Shown: positions 1 through 8,772 of the stretch, in pieces
Layout of the letters: the number at the start of each line of letters is the position of its first letter
Position numbering within the stretch: position 1 is the first letter of the stretch
Origin: an uncultured Eubacterium sp.
GTDB lineage: Bacteria; Bacillota; Clostridia; Oscillospirales; CAG-272
Direction: 5' to 3'
NCBI GenBank assembly: GCA_900544285.1
Contig: UQUT01000021.1
Span: 1-33,775, forward strand
Length of the DNA: 33,775 nt
Program-made: the position numbers and the translations under genes
The notes under the pieces: model-generated
Told to the model about the DNA's origin: nothing
Databases searched by the model: none
What the model saw: the letters and a program-made list of their open reading frames with translations, nothing else

Positions 1-34
1 TTTCTTTGAAAAGAAAAGTAGGCAAAAGAAACTT
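1..34 (+). repeat. hairpin repeat, left window end
   Basis: These 34 bases are identical to 33742-33775 at the other end of the window. The first part belongs to an inverted repeat with arms around a central GA (CTTTGAAAAG core), followed by the tail GGCAAAAGAAACTT. The left arm is cut by the window edge. Related copies lie at 14801-14865 and 14935-14999. Confidence 0.85.
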
Positions 35-65
35 CAGTTATCGGGGAGTTTGTGCAGAGTTTTAT

Positions 66-282
66 GCCTCCCCTGTGTAAGGGGAGGGGGACCACGAAGT
101 GGTGGAAGGGATTTGCAAGTATGAGGAGCATGCTTGCAGGCCTCGCCGAGAGGGGTTCGGAAACCGCGTAGCGGTTGGAGGATTTGCGAGTGTGCGAAGC
201 ATGCTTGCAGGCGTCGCCGAGACGGGTTGTAAAAAACAATCCCTCACCGCCTTCGGCGGAGCTCCCTTTACACAAAGGAGCC
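66..282. repeat. MITE-like element with imperfect terminal inverted repeats
   Basis: The left end (66-110) and the reverse complement of the right end (241-282) match imperfectly over about 42 bases. Both carry a G/C-rich block around TGTGTAA and then a small hairpin (CCACGAAGTGG on the left, CCGCCTTCGGCGG on the right). Between them lie two direct repeats of about 71 bases starting at 109 and 180. There is no coding capacity. A non-autonomous palindromic element is the likeliest reading; a structured RNA is an alternative. Confidence 0.6.
109..228. repeat. two tandem ~71-bp units inside the MITE-like element
   Basis: Unit 1 starts at 109 (GGATTTGCAAGT...) and unit 2 at 180 (GGATTTGCGAGT...). 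Both share GCATGCTTGCAGG and CGCCGAGA further in. The period is 71 bases. The second unit is cut short by the right terminal repeat. Confidence 0.6.
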
Positions 283-306
283 GAAAACGCGCCTTTTTAA
301 TCAATC

Positions 307-333
307 CGCGCCGCAGGCGCACCTTTTCTCTTC
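307..333 (+). repeat. 27-bp dispersed repeat, copy 1
   Basis: The 27 bases are identical to 23004-23030. They hold a small GC hairpin (GCGCC-GCA-GGCGC) followed by ACCTTTTCTCTTC. The hairpin plus T-rich tail resembles a weak terminator read on the plus strand. Both copies are intergenic. Confidence 0.7.
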
Positions 334-407
334 GATTTTCTCTCTTATCTTTTCTCTCCGCGGAGCGGTCTGCTTTGCGGCTTCACTAATTCCAGCGAGG
401 TAAAAAT

Positions 408-2627
408 ATGATAAACTGCTACTCCTCCGCCGACAAGAAAATCATGGCGGAGGCAATTTCCGACAGTTGTATCCGTCTCTGCGTTGCCGATACGGACGAC
501 AAAGAATGCGGGCTGAACCGTTACAGCATTTACGAAACGCTTCCCTCTCCCGATTTTTCATCGCAAAAAAACGGAGAAAACACGGTTATATCCGTCAAAA
601 ATGCACGACTTGAAGTCTCACCGGACGGCAATTTTGTCTTTTCGGACGGCGACGGCAGGGTGCTTCTCTCGTCGAAAAGCATTGAAAAACATCGCGCAGG
701 ATTTGACGCAAGCCTTGCGTACAATGAAGGCGCAAGGATTTACGGTCTCGGCGACGCAACGCGTCGTCAGATAGAAAAAACCGGCTTTGCGACGGAAATG
801 TGGGTTCGCAACGTCAAGTGCTATATCCCGATTTCCTTCATTCACAGTCACGACGGCTGGGGACTGCTCCTCAACTCGACGTGGCGTCACGCCGTTGACG
901 TCGGTCACAAGGAAAAAAACACTCTGCGCATAACCGCAAAGGGCGGTGCGTTTGACGTTTACCTTTTTGCCGCTCCGTCGACGGGAAAAATGCTTTATGA
1001 ATATACGCGCGTCGTCGGCAGACCGATAATGCTCCCGAAATGGGCATACGGACTTTCGTTCGTGGCAAATCAGAATAACGACATAAACGACACGATGAAC
1101 GACTGCAAAAACTTCCGCAGAGAGGACATCCCCTGCGATATAATCGGGCTTGAACCCGGCTGGACAGCCGATCACCGTTATCATTTCGGAACAGACAAGC
1201 AATGGAACGGCAGAACATACCCCGTTCCCGCCTGGCAGAAGGGCGACAAAGCGTCAACCTTTCTCGGCGCGATGGAAAGGATAAACTTTCATCTGAGCCT
1301 TTGGCTCTGTATCGAATACGACCTTTCCTATGAAGAAGAGCGCAGAGCGGGTTATGAGGTCAAGCCGGACGAGATAATCTGGGACGATGACGACTATGTT
1401 CACGATTCCCATTTTGCAACGAAGGCACGCCTTGACGAAAACACAAAGCTGGAGGAGCCGTTCTTCGAGCACCTGAAAAAGTTCGTGGACGACGGCGCGG
1501 AATGCTTCAAGCTGGACGGCTGTCATCAGATAGACGACCACCCCGACCGTCAATGGGGCAACGGAATGAGCGATGAAGAAATGCACAATCTTTTCCCGCT
1601 CATTTACGCAAAACAGATGAGTCTCGGCTTCCGCGAGCATACCGGCAGACGCGCGATGATTTATACGTCCGGCGGATATACCTGTATTCAGAAATATGCG
1701 GCGACCTGGGCAGGCGACACAGGCGGCGGCGCAAAGCCTCTCGCTTCAATGCTCAACCTCGGTTACAGCGGCCATTCAAATGTCAGCTGCGATATGGAAA
1801 CAAACTCGGCAGAGGGTATTCATTTCGGATTTATGCAGACATGGTCTCAGCTTTCAAACTGGGCATACTGGAATCAGCCGTGGTACCTCGGCGACGACCT
1901 TTGCGACTGCTTCCGCTTCTATGCAAAACTGCGTTACCGTCTTGCGCCGTATATTTACACAATGGCACACAAGGCGGCGGAAACGGGATATCCCGTTATG
2001 CGCGCAATGTCGATGGAGTACCCCGAAATGAAAAACGCAGACGCGCTCTGCTGTCAGTATATGTTCGGAGACAGCATTTTAACCTCGGCGTTTGTTGACG
2101 AAGTCTCCCTTCCGGAGGGCGGATGGATAAACGGCTGGACGGGCGAAAATGCCGACGGCGGCAAGACTTATCCCGTCATAAAAGAAGGGCTTATCGGCGG
2201 ACCGCTTTATATAAAGTCGGGCGCGATTATCCCCGCCATACCGGACAAAAATCATCTCGGCACGGACGCTTTTGAAAACGTAATCTTCAATGTTTATCCG
2301 TCGCCTGTCGAAACCTCGTTTACTCTTTATGATGACGACGGCATTACTTACGGCTACGAGACCGGCAGTTTTGCGGAGGTGACCGTCACGGCAAAGAGCG
2401 ACGGCGGAAAAACAATCGTAACCGTTATGCCGCGCAAAGGCAACTTCGACGGTATGCCCGAAAAATGCGTTTATACCGTTGCGCTCTGCTGCGGCAAGAC
2501 TTCCTCCGCAACGGTCGACGGAACGCCTGCTGAGCTTGCGGAAAGCAAGAGCTTCTGCGGCGCGGATGCAGTTTCTGTCAGAATAGAAGTCGGCGAAAAG
2601 CCCGTAACAATCGAATTCAGGTCATAA
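408..2627 (+). CDS. glycoside hydrolase family 31 protein (alpha-glucosidase/alpha-xylosidase type)
   Basis: 739 residues, with no signal peptide or membrane segment, so probably cytoplasmic. GH31 enzymes hydrolyse terminal alpha-linked glucose or xylose by a retaining mechanism. Seen here: an N-terminal beta-rich part (about 1-200), then the catalytic barrel with the nucleophile region FKLDG (Asp about 370) and the acid/base region WAGDTGG (Asp about 437), and a C-terminal beta domain with YDDDG. The ATG at 408 follows an AGCGAGG ribosome site. The gene is monocistronic, with a terminator 6 bases after the stop. No transporter or regulator neighbours it, so the natural substrate cannot be read from context. 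Family membership is firm; alpha-glucosidase versus alpha-xylosidase is undecided. Confidence 0.9.
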   Translation: MINCYSSADKKIMAEAISDSCIRLCVADTDDKECGLNRYSIYETLPSPDFSSQKNGENTVISVKNARLEVSPDGNFVFSDGDGRVLLSSKSIEKHRAGFDASLAYNEGARIYGLGDATRRQIEKTGFATEMWVRNVKCYIPISFIHSHDGWGLLLNSTWRHAVDVGHKEKNTLRITAKGGAFDVYLFAAPSTGKMLYEYTRVVGRPIMLPKWAYGLSFVANQNNDINDTMNDCKNFRREDIPCDIIGLEPGWTADHRYHFGTDKQWNGRTYPVPAWQKGDKASTFLGAMERINFHLSLWLCIEYDLSYEEERRAGYEVKPDEIIWDDDDYVHDSHFATKARLDENTKLEEPFFEHLKKFVDDGAECFKLDGCHQIDDHPDRQWGNGMSDEEMHNLFPLIYAKQMSLGFREHTGRRAMIYTSGGYTCIQKYAATWAGDTGGGAKPLASMLNLGYSGHSNVSCDMETNSAEGIHFGFMQTWSQLSNWAYWNQPWYLGDDLCDCFRFYAKLRYRLAPYIYTMAHKAAETGYPVMRAMSMEYPEMKNADALCCQYMFGDSILTSAFVDEVSLPEGGWINGWTGENADGGKTYPVIKEGLIGGPLYIKSGAIIPAIPDKNHLGTDAFENVIFNVYPSPVETSFTLYDDDGITYGYETGSFAEVTVTAKSDGGKTIVTVMPRKGNFDGMPEKCVYTVALCCGKTSSATVDGTPAELAESKSFCGADAVSVRIEVGEKPVTIEFRS

Positions 2628-2632
2628 CATTT

Positions 2633-2666
2633 AAGGTTGGCAGGAAACTGCCGACCTTTGTTTTTT
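2633..2666 (+). terminator. Rho-independent terminator after the GH31 gene
   Basis: AGGTTGGCAG-GAAA-CTGCCGACCT forms a 10-bp stem with a GNRA loop, followed by TTGTTTTTT. It separates the glycosidase from the next operon. Confidence 0.92.
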
Positions 2667-2688
2667 CGGAAAATCGTGCGTCCGAAGG

Positions 2689-2717
2689 TTGACATCACCG
2701 TATAAATATTATATAAT
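2689..2717 (+). promoter_or_regulatory. consensus sigma-A promoter of the yicC-rsgA operon
   Basis: TTGACA (2689-2694), a 17-base spacer, then TATAAT (2712-2717), a perfect match in both hexamers within an A/T-rich stretch. The yicC start lies about 50 bases downstream. No other promoter this strong was seen before 14798. Confidence 0.92.
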
Positions 2718-2768
2718 TATATTATTATATTATGGACATTTGCGCAAAGTCGCAGGAAAGGCATAATA

Positions 2769-3653
2769 ATGATAAGAAGTATGACAGCTTACGGGCGCTC
2801 AAAGAAGGAAACCTCCGAGCGCAGCGTCCTTGTTGAGATAAAGTCGGTCAACAACCGCTATCTCGACTGCACAATCAAGATTCCCCGTCTTTTCGGGTTT
2901 CTTGAAGAAAAAATCAAATCACGTCTCACGGAAAGAGGCATTTCAAGAGGCAAGGTCGACGTTTTCGTCACAATCGACATTCTCGAAAACCCGGGAATCG
3001 AGGTCGAGCTTGACCGCGCGTATGTAAAGAGCTATATCGACGCACTCCGCCGCCTTTCCGAGGAATTCGGGCTTACGGACGACCTCTCAACGATGAGAAT
3101 TGCCCAGAACAGAGACATTTTCACCGTCAAAAAAGCGGATGAGGACGTCGACGCGGAATGGCAGAAGCTCCTTCCCGTGCTTGACGAGGCAATCGACGCG
3201 TTTCTTTCCGCAAGAGAGACGGAAGGCGCGAACATGAAAGCGGATATCGTCGAAAAGAGAAAGAAGGTCGAAGCGCTGGCAAAGAAGATTGCGCCGCTTT
3301 CGGAGGCGGATGTCAAGGGTCAGTATGACAAAACCCGCACGCGCATAGCGCAGATAGCGGGCGACGGCGTCACCTTTGACGAGGGCAGACTGCTGACGGA
3401 ATGTGCCCTTGCCGCCGACAAGCTGGCAATCGACGAGGAGCTTGTCCGTCTTGATTCGCATTTTGCCGCTTTTGACGAAATCATCGAATCGGATGAGCCT
3501 GTCGGCAGAAAGCTGGATTTCCTCCTTCAGGAGATAAACAGAGAGACAAACACAATCGGTTCAAAGGCAAACAACGCGGAAATTGCGAAGCTCGTTGTCG
3601 AAATCAAGGCAGAGCTTGAAAAAATCCGCGAGCAGATACAGAATATTGAATGA
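2769..3653 (+). CDS. yicC: YicC/YloC family endoribonuclease-like protein
   Basis: 294 residues, the usual family length. The N-terminus MIRSMTAYGR is the family hallmark, as is the C-terminal region with FLLQEINRETNTIGSK. E. coli YicC is reported to be an RNase that promotes decay of the small RNA RyhB; the role in Firmicutes is less clear. The ATG at 2769 follows AGGAAAGG. First gene of the operon; the yicC-remA-gmk-rpoZ order is widely conserved in Firmicutes. A coiled-coil-like helical stretch lies in the middle and at the end. Confidence 0.93.
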   Translation: MIRSMTAYGRSKKETSERSVLVEIKSVNNRYLDCTIKIPRLFGFLEEKIKSRLTERGISRGKVDVFVTIDILENPGIEVELDRAYVKSYIDALRRLSEEFGLTDDLSTMRIAQNRDIFTVKKADEDVDAEWQKLLPVLDEAIDAFLSARETEGANMKADIVEKRKKVEALAKKIAPLSEADVKGQYDKTRTRIAQIAGDGVTFDEGRLLTECALAADKLAIDEELVRLDSHFAAFDEIIESDEPVGRKLDFLLQEINRETNTIGSKANNAEIAKLVVEIKAELEKIREQIQNIE

Positions 3654-3680
3654 TTCCGAAAGGACGGCACAAATAATTTT

Positions 3681-3956
3681 ATGATGAAATTTATAAACAT
3701 CGGTTTCGGTAATATGGTTGCGGCGCACAGAGTTGTCGCTGTTGTCAGTCCCGAATCCGCACCGATAAAGCGACTTGTTGCAGAGCAGAAGGAAGCCGGC
3801 GGGCTTATCGACGTTTCCTGCGGCAGACGCACCCGCTCCGTTATAATAACGGACAGCGACCATGTCATTCTGTCCGCCCTTGCGGCGGAAACGATATCGG
3901 GCAGACTTGAAGGACTGTTCGAGCCGGACGATGAAGACGAGGATGATGACGAATGA
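3681..3956 (+). CDS. remA: RemA-like DUF370 regulator
   Basis: 91 residues. It carries the family signature almost throughout: NIGFGN near the start, then ESAPIKRL and GRRTRSVI. In Bacillus subtilis RemA is a DNA-binding activator of biofilm matrix and osmoprotection genes. The last 20 residues are mostly Asp/Glu, an acidic tail that may be specific to this lineage. The ribosome site is weak (GAAAGGACGG lies rather far upstream), so the second ATG at 3684 is also possible. The stop overlaps the gmk start (ATGA). Confidence 0.92.
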   Translation: MMKFINIGFGNMVAAHRVVAVVSPESAPIKRLVAEQKEAGGLIDVSCGRRTRSVIITDSDHVILSALAAETISGRLEGLFEPDDEDEDDDE

Positions 3957-4567
3957 ATGATGGCAAAAAAGGATTGCTCTTTGTTATATCCGGCCCCGCC
4001 GGAAGCGGAAAGAGCACGATAAACAAGAAGCTCGTCGATTCGGGCAATTTTGAATTCTCCGTCTCCGCAACGACAAGAAAACCGAGAGCGGGCGAGATTG
4101 ACGGAGTCCATTATCATTTCATTTCCCTTGAGGAATTTGAAAAGAAGATTACCGCGGGCGAAATGCTCGAACACGCGGAATATGTCGGCAATCTTTACGG
4201 AACGCCGAGAGCGGCTGTTGAAAAGTGCCTTGAAGAAGGAAAAAACATCATCCTTGAAATTGAGGTTCAGGGCGCAACGCAGGTGAAGGAAAAAATGCCG
4301 GAGGCGGTCATGATTCTGATTCTCCCGCCGGACGCCAAAACCCTTGAGGAGCGCCTGCGCGGCAGGGGCACGGAAACGGACGAAATAATCCGCAGGAGAA
4401 TGGAAGCATCGCGCTATGAGCTCGAATATTTTTCCAAATACGATTACATCGTCATAAACGGTCACGGTGAATCGGACAAGGCGGCAGAGCTTATAATGTC
4501 AATCGAAAAGGCGGAAAAGGCACGCACCTTCCGCAACAGAGAAGTAAAAGAAAAATTTTTTAATTGA
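3953..4567 (+). CDS. gmk: guanylate kinase
   Basis: 204 residues. Phosphorylates GMP to GDP with ATP. The P-loop SGPAGSGKS lies at about residues 13-21, followed by GMP-binding features (TTRKPRAGEIDGVHYHF) and the lid region RLRGRGTETDEII. Length and motifs are normal. The start overlaps remA by four bases, implying translational coupling. As in other Firmicutes it sits directly upstream of rpoZ. Confidence 0.96.
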   Translation: MNDGKKGLLFVISGPAGSGKSTINKKLVDSGNFEFSVSATTRKPRAGEIDGVHYHFISLEEFEKKITAGEMLEHAEYVGNLYGTPRAAVEKCLEEGKNIILEIEVQGATQVKEKMPEAVMILILPPDAKTLEERLRGRGTETDEIIRRRMEASRYELEYFSKYDYIVINGHGESDKAAELIMSIEKAEKARTFRNREVKEKFFN

Positions 4568-4583
4568 TTAGGAGATAAACGTT

Positions 4584-4874
4584 ATGATGATTAAGCCTTC
4601 AATCGACCAGCTTACAAAAGGCAAAATGAATCGCTATATGCTCGTTATGGCAACGGCAAAATGCGCAAGAATGGTAACCGATGAATACGTTGCGCAGAGG
4701 GAAAAAGCGGAAAAAATGATTGAAAGAAAAGAAACGGACAAGACTATCGCCGCGCTCATCAAGGGCGATGTCCGCGATAAGAAAGCCGTTGAAAACGCTG
4801 TTCAGCGTCTTTACAGAGGCGATTTTGAGGTTGTTGACCCCGAAGCAGACAAAGAAATTCACGACGATCTTTAA
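4584..4874 (+). CDS. rpoZ: DNA-directed RNA polymerase omega subunit
   Basis: 96 residues. Omega is a small subunit that helps assemble RNA polymerase around beta-prime. The N-terminal MIKPSIDQL and the ATAKCAR segment fit the family; position after gmk supports the call. The second half is more charged and less conserved. A ribosome site (TAGGAGA) lies 9 bases before the ATG at 4584. In many Firmicutes coaBC follows here; in this window priA follows directly. Confidence 0.9.
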   Translation: MMIKPSIDQLTKGKMNRYMLVMATAKCARMVTDEYVAQREKAEKMIERKETDKTIAALIKGDVRDKKAVENAVQRLYRGDFEVVDPEADKEIHDDL

Positions 4875-4880
4875 TCAAAA

Positions 4881-7325
4881 ATGGAGAAATATGACCGCGC
4901 CGTCGAAGTCAGGCTTTTAGACCTTCCTCACCACCTCGACTCGGTTTATACCTATTACGTCCCCGATTCGGAGGGAAGAAGGGTCATGCGCGGGGATTTT
5001 GTGCTTGTGCCGTTCGGCGCGGGCAACAGAAAGCAGAGCGCGATAGTCACATCCTCAGAGCACAGGGAGGAAACAGAGGACGGACTTTCCTTAAAGCCCA
5101 TAATATCCGTTATCAATCCAGACCTTTCGCTCACGGAAGAGATGATGGGCACAGTCGATTTTCTCTGCGAGCGCACATTTTGTTCGATCGGAGACGCTGT
5201 CCGCAGGCTTATTCCGGCGGACGCATTTGAAAAAGCGGAGGACTGGTTTTCCGCGGCAGACGGAGTGGACGTTTCGTCTCTCAATCAGAAGAGCCGCGTC
5301 CTTTTCGATTATCTGCTGGAAAACGGCAAAACTCCTCTTTCCGAGCTGAAAAAGGCTTTTTCGGACGATGTCTCTTCCCTTGCCCGCAAAATGGCAAGGA
5401 GCGGGGAGCTTGTCTCCGAGCTGAAAATAAAAGGCGCGACAAAAGCGGAGGAGAAAATTGCCGTTCTGCGCGAAGACGCTGACGAAAGCACGCTTTCCAT
5501 GCCGAGAACGACGGAAAACCACCGTCGTCTTTACGAAAGAATCCGCGAGGCGGGCAGAATTCCGCTTTCGGAGCTGACGGAAGAAGGCTTTTCGCCGTCG
5601 ACTGTAAGCGGGCTCGAAAAGCGCGGACTTATAAACGTTATAAAACAGGAAAAGTTGCGCCTTCCTTATATGAATTTCCCCGTCAGAGCCGGCAAGACCG
5701 AGCTTTCCGAGGGGCAGGCGCGGGCGAAAAAGGAGCTTTTGTCGCTTATCGACGGAAAGCCGCACGGTGCGCTTTTATACGGGGTGACAGGCTCCGGCAA
5801 GACAAGCGTCATCCTTTCGCTCTGCGAGGACGTTATAAAATCGGGCAAAACGGCGATTGTTCTGGTGCCGGAGATTGCGCTGACGTGGCAATCGGTTGCG
5901 ATGTTCTCCGCGCTCTTCGGGGACAGGCTCGCCGTTATACATTCCGCGCTTTCCGCGGGCGAGCGGTTTGACACTTACAGAAAAATCCGCCGCGGCGACT
6001 GCGATGTTGTCCTCGGCACACGCTCCGCAATTTTTGCTCCGCTTGAGAATCTCGGGCTGATCGTCATAGACGAGGAGCAGGAGCACACATACAAATCCGA
6101 TCAGTCGCCGAAATATTCCGCAAAGGACGTCGCGCGCTACCGTTGCGAAAAAAACGGAGCGCTTATGCTCTTATGCTCGGCAACGCCGTCCGTCGAAACT
6201 TATTACAGGGCGGTGACCGGAGTATATTCGCTTATAAAACTCGAAGGCAGATACGGAAAGGCGACCCTGCCGACAGTCACTCTCGCCGATATGCGCGAGG
6301 ATTCATCGGAATTCAGAATAATCGGCAAGGTGCTTGCGGAAAAGCTGATAAAAAACTACGAGGAGGGGCATCAGTCGCTTCTCTTTCTGAACAGAAGGGG
6401 TTACAGCAGCTTCCTCATCTGCCGCAAATGCGGGGGCGTTATGCTCTGCCCGCATTGCTCCGTCGCCCTGACGTATCACGTAAGCGGCGGCAGAGGCTCG
6501 ATGGTATGTCATTACTGCGGCTACAAAACAAATCCGCCGAAGATCTGTCCCGCCTGCGGGAGCGAGCACATCGGCTATATGGGCTATGGCACCCAGGCGC
6601 TTGAAGAAGCTGTAAAATCGCTTATACCGTCCGCAAGGGTGCTTCGTATGGACGCGGACACAACGACCGGCAAATATTCAAGGGACGAGATAATCGGCAA
6701 GTTTTCAAGAGGCGAAGCCGATATACTTCTCGGCACACAGATGATTGCAAAGGGGCATAATTTCCCCCGTGTGACGCTTGCGGCGGCTGTCTCTGCGGAC
6801 AGCTCCCTCTATTCCGACGATTTCCGCGCGGCGGAGAGGACGTTCTCCGTCATAACGCAGCTCGTCGGCAGGTCGGGCAGGAGCGACGATCCGGGAGAGG
6901 CTGTCGTTCAGACATACTGTCCGGACAGCGAAACGATACGTCTCGGCGCCGAGCAGGACTATGAAAAGTTTTTTGAAAATGAAATTGCCCTGCGCCGCGC
7001 TCTGCTCTTTCCGCCCTTCTGCGACATTGCGCTGTTTTCGGTGTCGTCGCCGGAGGAGGCTGTATCAAAAGAGTTTTCCGCAAAGCTGGCAGAGGAGCTT
7101 TCCCGCCTTTCTGCGGAAAAATATGCGGACGTACCGCTGACGGTTTTCGGCCCGTTTGAAGCGCCGCTATACAAACTGAAAAACAAATACAGAATGAGAA
7201 TTCTGATAAAACATAAAAACAATATCCGCTCACGCGCGTTGTTTTCCGAATTGCTTTTGGGCGCGGAAAAAGCGGCGGGAGGGAAAATATCCGTCTCCGT
7301 TGACATAAACCCGTCAACGGTATAA
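4881..7325 (+). CDS. priA: primosomal protein N' (replication restart helicase)
   Basis: 814 residues, of normal length. PriA recognises stalled forks and reloads the replicative helicase. Seen in order: an N-terminal DNA-binding part, a middle region (about 130-260) with winged-helix-like repeats, Walker A GVTGSGKTS (about 301-309), Walker B DEEQEHTYKS (about 397; the common DEEH is DEEQ here), a zinc-binding insert with paired cysteines (about 514-565) and the helicase C-terminal part with LVGRSGR. The start at 4881 lies 6 bases after the rpoZ stop without a clear ribosome site, so translation is probably coupled. Confidence 0.96.
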   Translation: MEKYDRAVEVRLLDLPHHLDSVYTYYVPDSEGRRVMRGDFVLVPFGAGNRKQSAIVTSSEHREETEDGLSLKPIISVINPDLSLTEEMMGTVDFLCERTFCSIGDAVRRLIPADAFEKAEDWFSAADGVDVSSLNQKSRVLFDYLLENGKTPLSELKKAFSDDVSSLARKMARSGELVSELKIKGATKAEEKIAVLREDADESTLSMPRTTENHRRLYERIREAGRIPLSELTEEGFSPSTVSGLEKRGLINVIKQEKLRLPYMNFPVRAGKTELSEGQARAKKELLSLIDGKPHGALLYGVTGSGKTSVILSLCEDVIKSGKTAIVLVPEIALTWQSVAMFSALFGDRLAVIHSALSAGERFDTYRKIRRGDCDVVLGTRSAIFAPLENLGLIVIDEEQEHTYKSDQSPKYSAKDVARYRCEKNGALMLLCSATPSVETYYRAVTGVYSLIKLEGRYGKATLPTVTLADMREDSSEFRIIGKVLAEKLIKNYEEGHQSLLFLNRRGYSSFLICRKCGGVMLCPHCSVALTYHVSGGRGSMVCHYCGYKTNPPKICPACGSEHIGYMGYGTQALEEAVKSLIPSARVLRMDADTTTGKYSRDEIIGKFSRGEADILLGTQMIAKGHNFPRVTLAAAVSADSSLYSDDFRAAERTFSVITQLVGRSGRSDDPGEAVVQTYCPDSETIRLGAEQDYEKFFENEIALRRALLFPPFCDIALFSVSSPEEAVSKEFSAKLAEELSRLSAEKYADVPLTVFGPFEAPLYKLKNKYRMRILIKHKNNIRSRALFSELLLGAEKAAGGKISVSVDINPSTV

Positions 7326-7336
7326 AAGGAGGAACT

Positions 7337-7816
7337 ATGGCAAAGCTGAAAATAATAACGGAAGAGGAGCCGCTCCGCAAAAAGAGCCGCCCGATTACGG
7401 AAATAACGGACAGAATCAGAACTCTTCTCTCCGATATGCTCGAAACTATGCGTGCGGCGGACGGCGTCGGGCTTGCGGCTCCGCAGGTCGGCGTTCTGCG
7501 TCGTGCGGTTGTAATTGAAGTGACGGAGGGGGAGGTGCTTTATCTCATCAACCCCGAAATAATCGAAACGGCGGGAGAGCAGGTCGGCCCTGAGGGCTGC
7601 CTTTCGCTCCCCGGCGAGCAGGGCATCGTCCGCAGACCGAATTATGTCAAAGTCCGCGCGACGGATATTGAAGGAAGCGAAAAGACATATGAGGGTATGG
7701 GACTTCTGGCGCGCGCTATGTGTCACGAAATCGACCATCTCGACGGTATCCTTTATCCGGACAAAGCGGAAAGAATGATGACAAGAGAAGAGCTTGAAGA
7801 AGGAGACGAAAATTGA
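7337..7816 (+). CDS. def: peptide deformylase
   Basis: 159 residues. Removes the N-formyl group from nascent proteins using a metal ion. The three family motifs are intact: GVGLAAPQVG (43-52), EGCLSLP (86-92, Cys88 a metal ligand) and HEIDH (130-134). A good ribosome site (AAGGAGG) precedes the ATG. The stop overlaps the fmt TTG start (TTGA). Pairing with fmt reflects the formylation/deformylation cycle. Confidence 0.96.
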   Translation: MAKLKIITEEEPLRKKSRPITEITDRIRTLLSDMLETMRAADGVGLAAPQVGVLRRAVVIEVTEGEVLYLINPEIIETAGEQVGPEGCLSLPGEQGIVRRPNYVKVRATDIEGSEKTYEGMGLLARAMCHEIDHLDGILYPDKAERMMTREELEEGDEN

Positions 7817-8772
7817 GAATACTTTTCTTCGGCACACCCGAATTTGCAAAAAACGTGCTTTCGGCGATTGCGGAATCGGAATATAAAAACGATATAATCG
7901 GCGTTGTCACAAGAGAGGACAAGCCAAAAGACCGCGGCCACAAGCTGATGCCGACGCCTGTGAAGGTGCTGGCGCAGGAGCTGGGCTATCCGGTCTTTCA
8001 GCCGTCGACGCTCAAAGAAGAAGCCTTCGGCGAGACATTCCGCTCGCTTGCGCCCGATCTTTGCATCGTCGTTGCATACGGCAAAATCCTGCCGCATTAC
8101 GTGCTTTTTGAGCCAAAATACGAGTCGATAAACGTTCACGGCTCGATTCTGCCGAAATACAGAGGCGCCGCTCCTTTTCAGAGAGCCATTATGGCGGGAG
8201 AAAAGGAGATCGGCGTAACGATAATGAAAATGGACGACGGACTGGACACGGGCGATATGCTTGCAAAGGTTTCCGTGCCGCTTTTGCCGTCGTCGACGTG
8301 CGGCGATATTGAAAACGAGCTTGCCGCAAAGGGCGCGGCTCTTCTGCTTGACGTCATCCGCGCGATCGGAACGGACAAATACCCGCCCGAAAAACAGGAC
8401 GACAGTCTTTCAACCTATGCAAAGAAGATTGAAGCGGAGGACAGAATAATTGACTTTTCGGAAAGTGCGGACGTATGCTCACGGAGAATCCGCGCGCTTT
8501 CCCCCGCTCCGCTCGCACATACGGACATCGACGGTCTCCCCGTGAAGATAACACGCGCCGTCACCGCCGAAGGCGAAAGCAAAGGCGAGCCCGGAACGGT
8601 TGCCCTTCTCATCGGCAAGGGCGACGGCAGAATAGAAATAAACTGCGGCGAAGGCAGACTTGCAATCCTGCGGCTTATTCCGCAGGGCAAAAATGAAATG
8701 AGCGCGGGAGATTTTATCCGCGGAAGAAAGATAACAGAGAGCTCGGTTCTCGGAAAAGGAGAAAACAAATGA
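7813..8772 (+). CDS. fmt: methionyl-tRNA formyltransferase
   Basis: 319 residues from a TTG start that overlaps the def stop. Transfers formyl from 10-formyltetrahydrofolate to initiator Met-tRNA. The hydrolase/transferase core is clear: FFGTPEFA at the N-terminus, then NVHGSILPKYRGAAP (about 106-120) with catalytic Asn and His, and DTGDM with catalytic Asp. The C-terminal tRNA-binding domain includes RALSPAPLA. The ribosome site GAAGGAG lies inside def. The stop overlaps the next gene (ATGA). Confidence 0.96.
   Translation: MRILFFGTPEFAKNVLSAIAESEYKNDIIGVVTREDKPKDRGHKLMPTPVKVLAQELGYPVFQPSTLKEEAFGETFRSLAPDLCIVVAYGKILPHYVLFEPKYESINVHGSILPKYRGAAPFQRAIMAGEKEIGVTIMKMDDGLDTGDMLAKVSVPLLPSSTCGDIENELAAKGAALLLDVIRAIGTDKYPPEKQDDSLSTYAKKIEAEDRIIDFSESADVCSRRIRALSPAPLAHTDIDGLPVKITRAVTAEGESKGEPGTVALLIGKGDGRIEINCGEGRLAILRLIPQGKNEMSAGDFIRGRKITESSVLGKGENK

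Larger units (their letters stand above)
1..407. other. gene-free repeat-rich intergenic region
   Basis: No credible gene lies here. The two short open frames that span it overlap on opposite strands, resemble nothing known and run through repeat sequence. The stretch contains, in order, a hairpin repeat (1-34), a spacer, a MITE-like element (66-282) and a GC-rich hairpin plus pyrimidine-rich tract (307-333) that recurs at 23004-23030. No convincing promoter for the downstream glycosidase was found. Confidence 0.75.

Noticed and set aside
62..389. Two overlapping short frames on opposite strands
   Set aside because: They are made of repeat sequence with inverted and tandem units; no start signals.
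3527..4465. 312-codon minus-strand frame
   Set aside because: Shadow of yicC, remA and gmk, all of which have clear family motifs on the plus strand.
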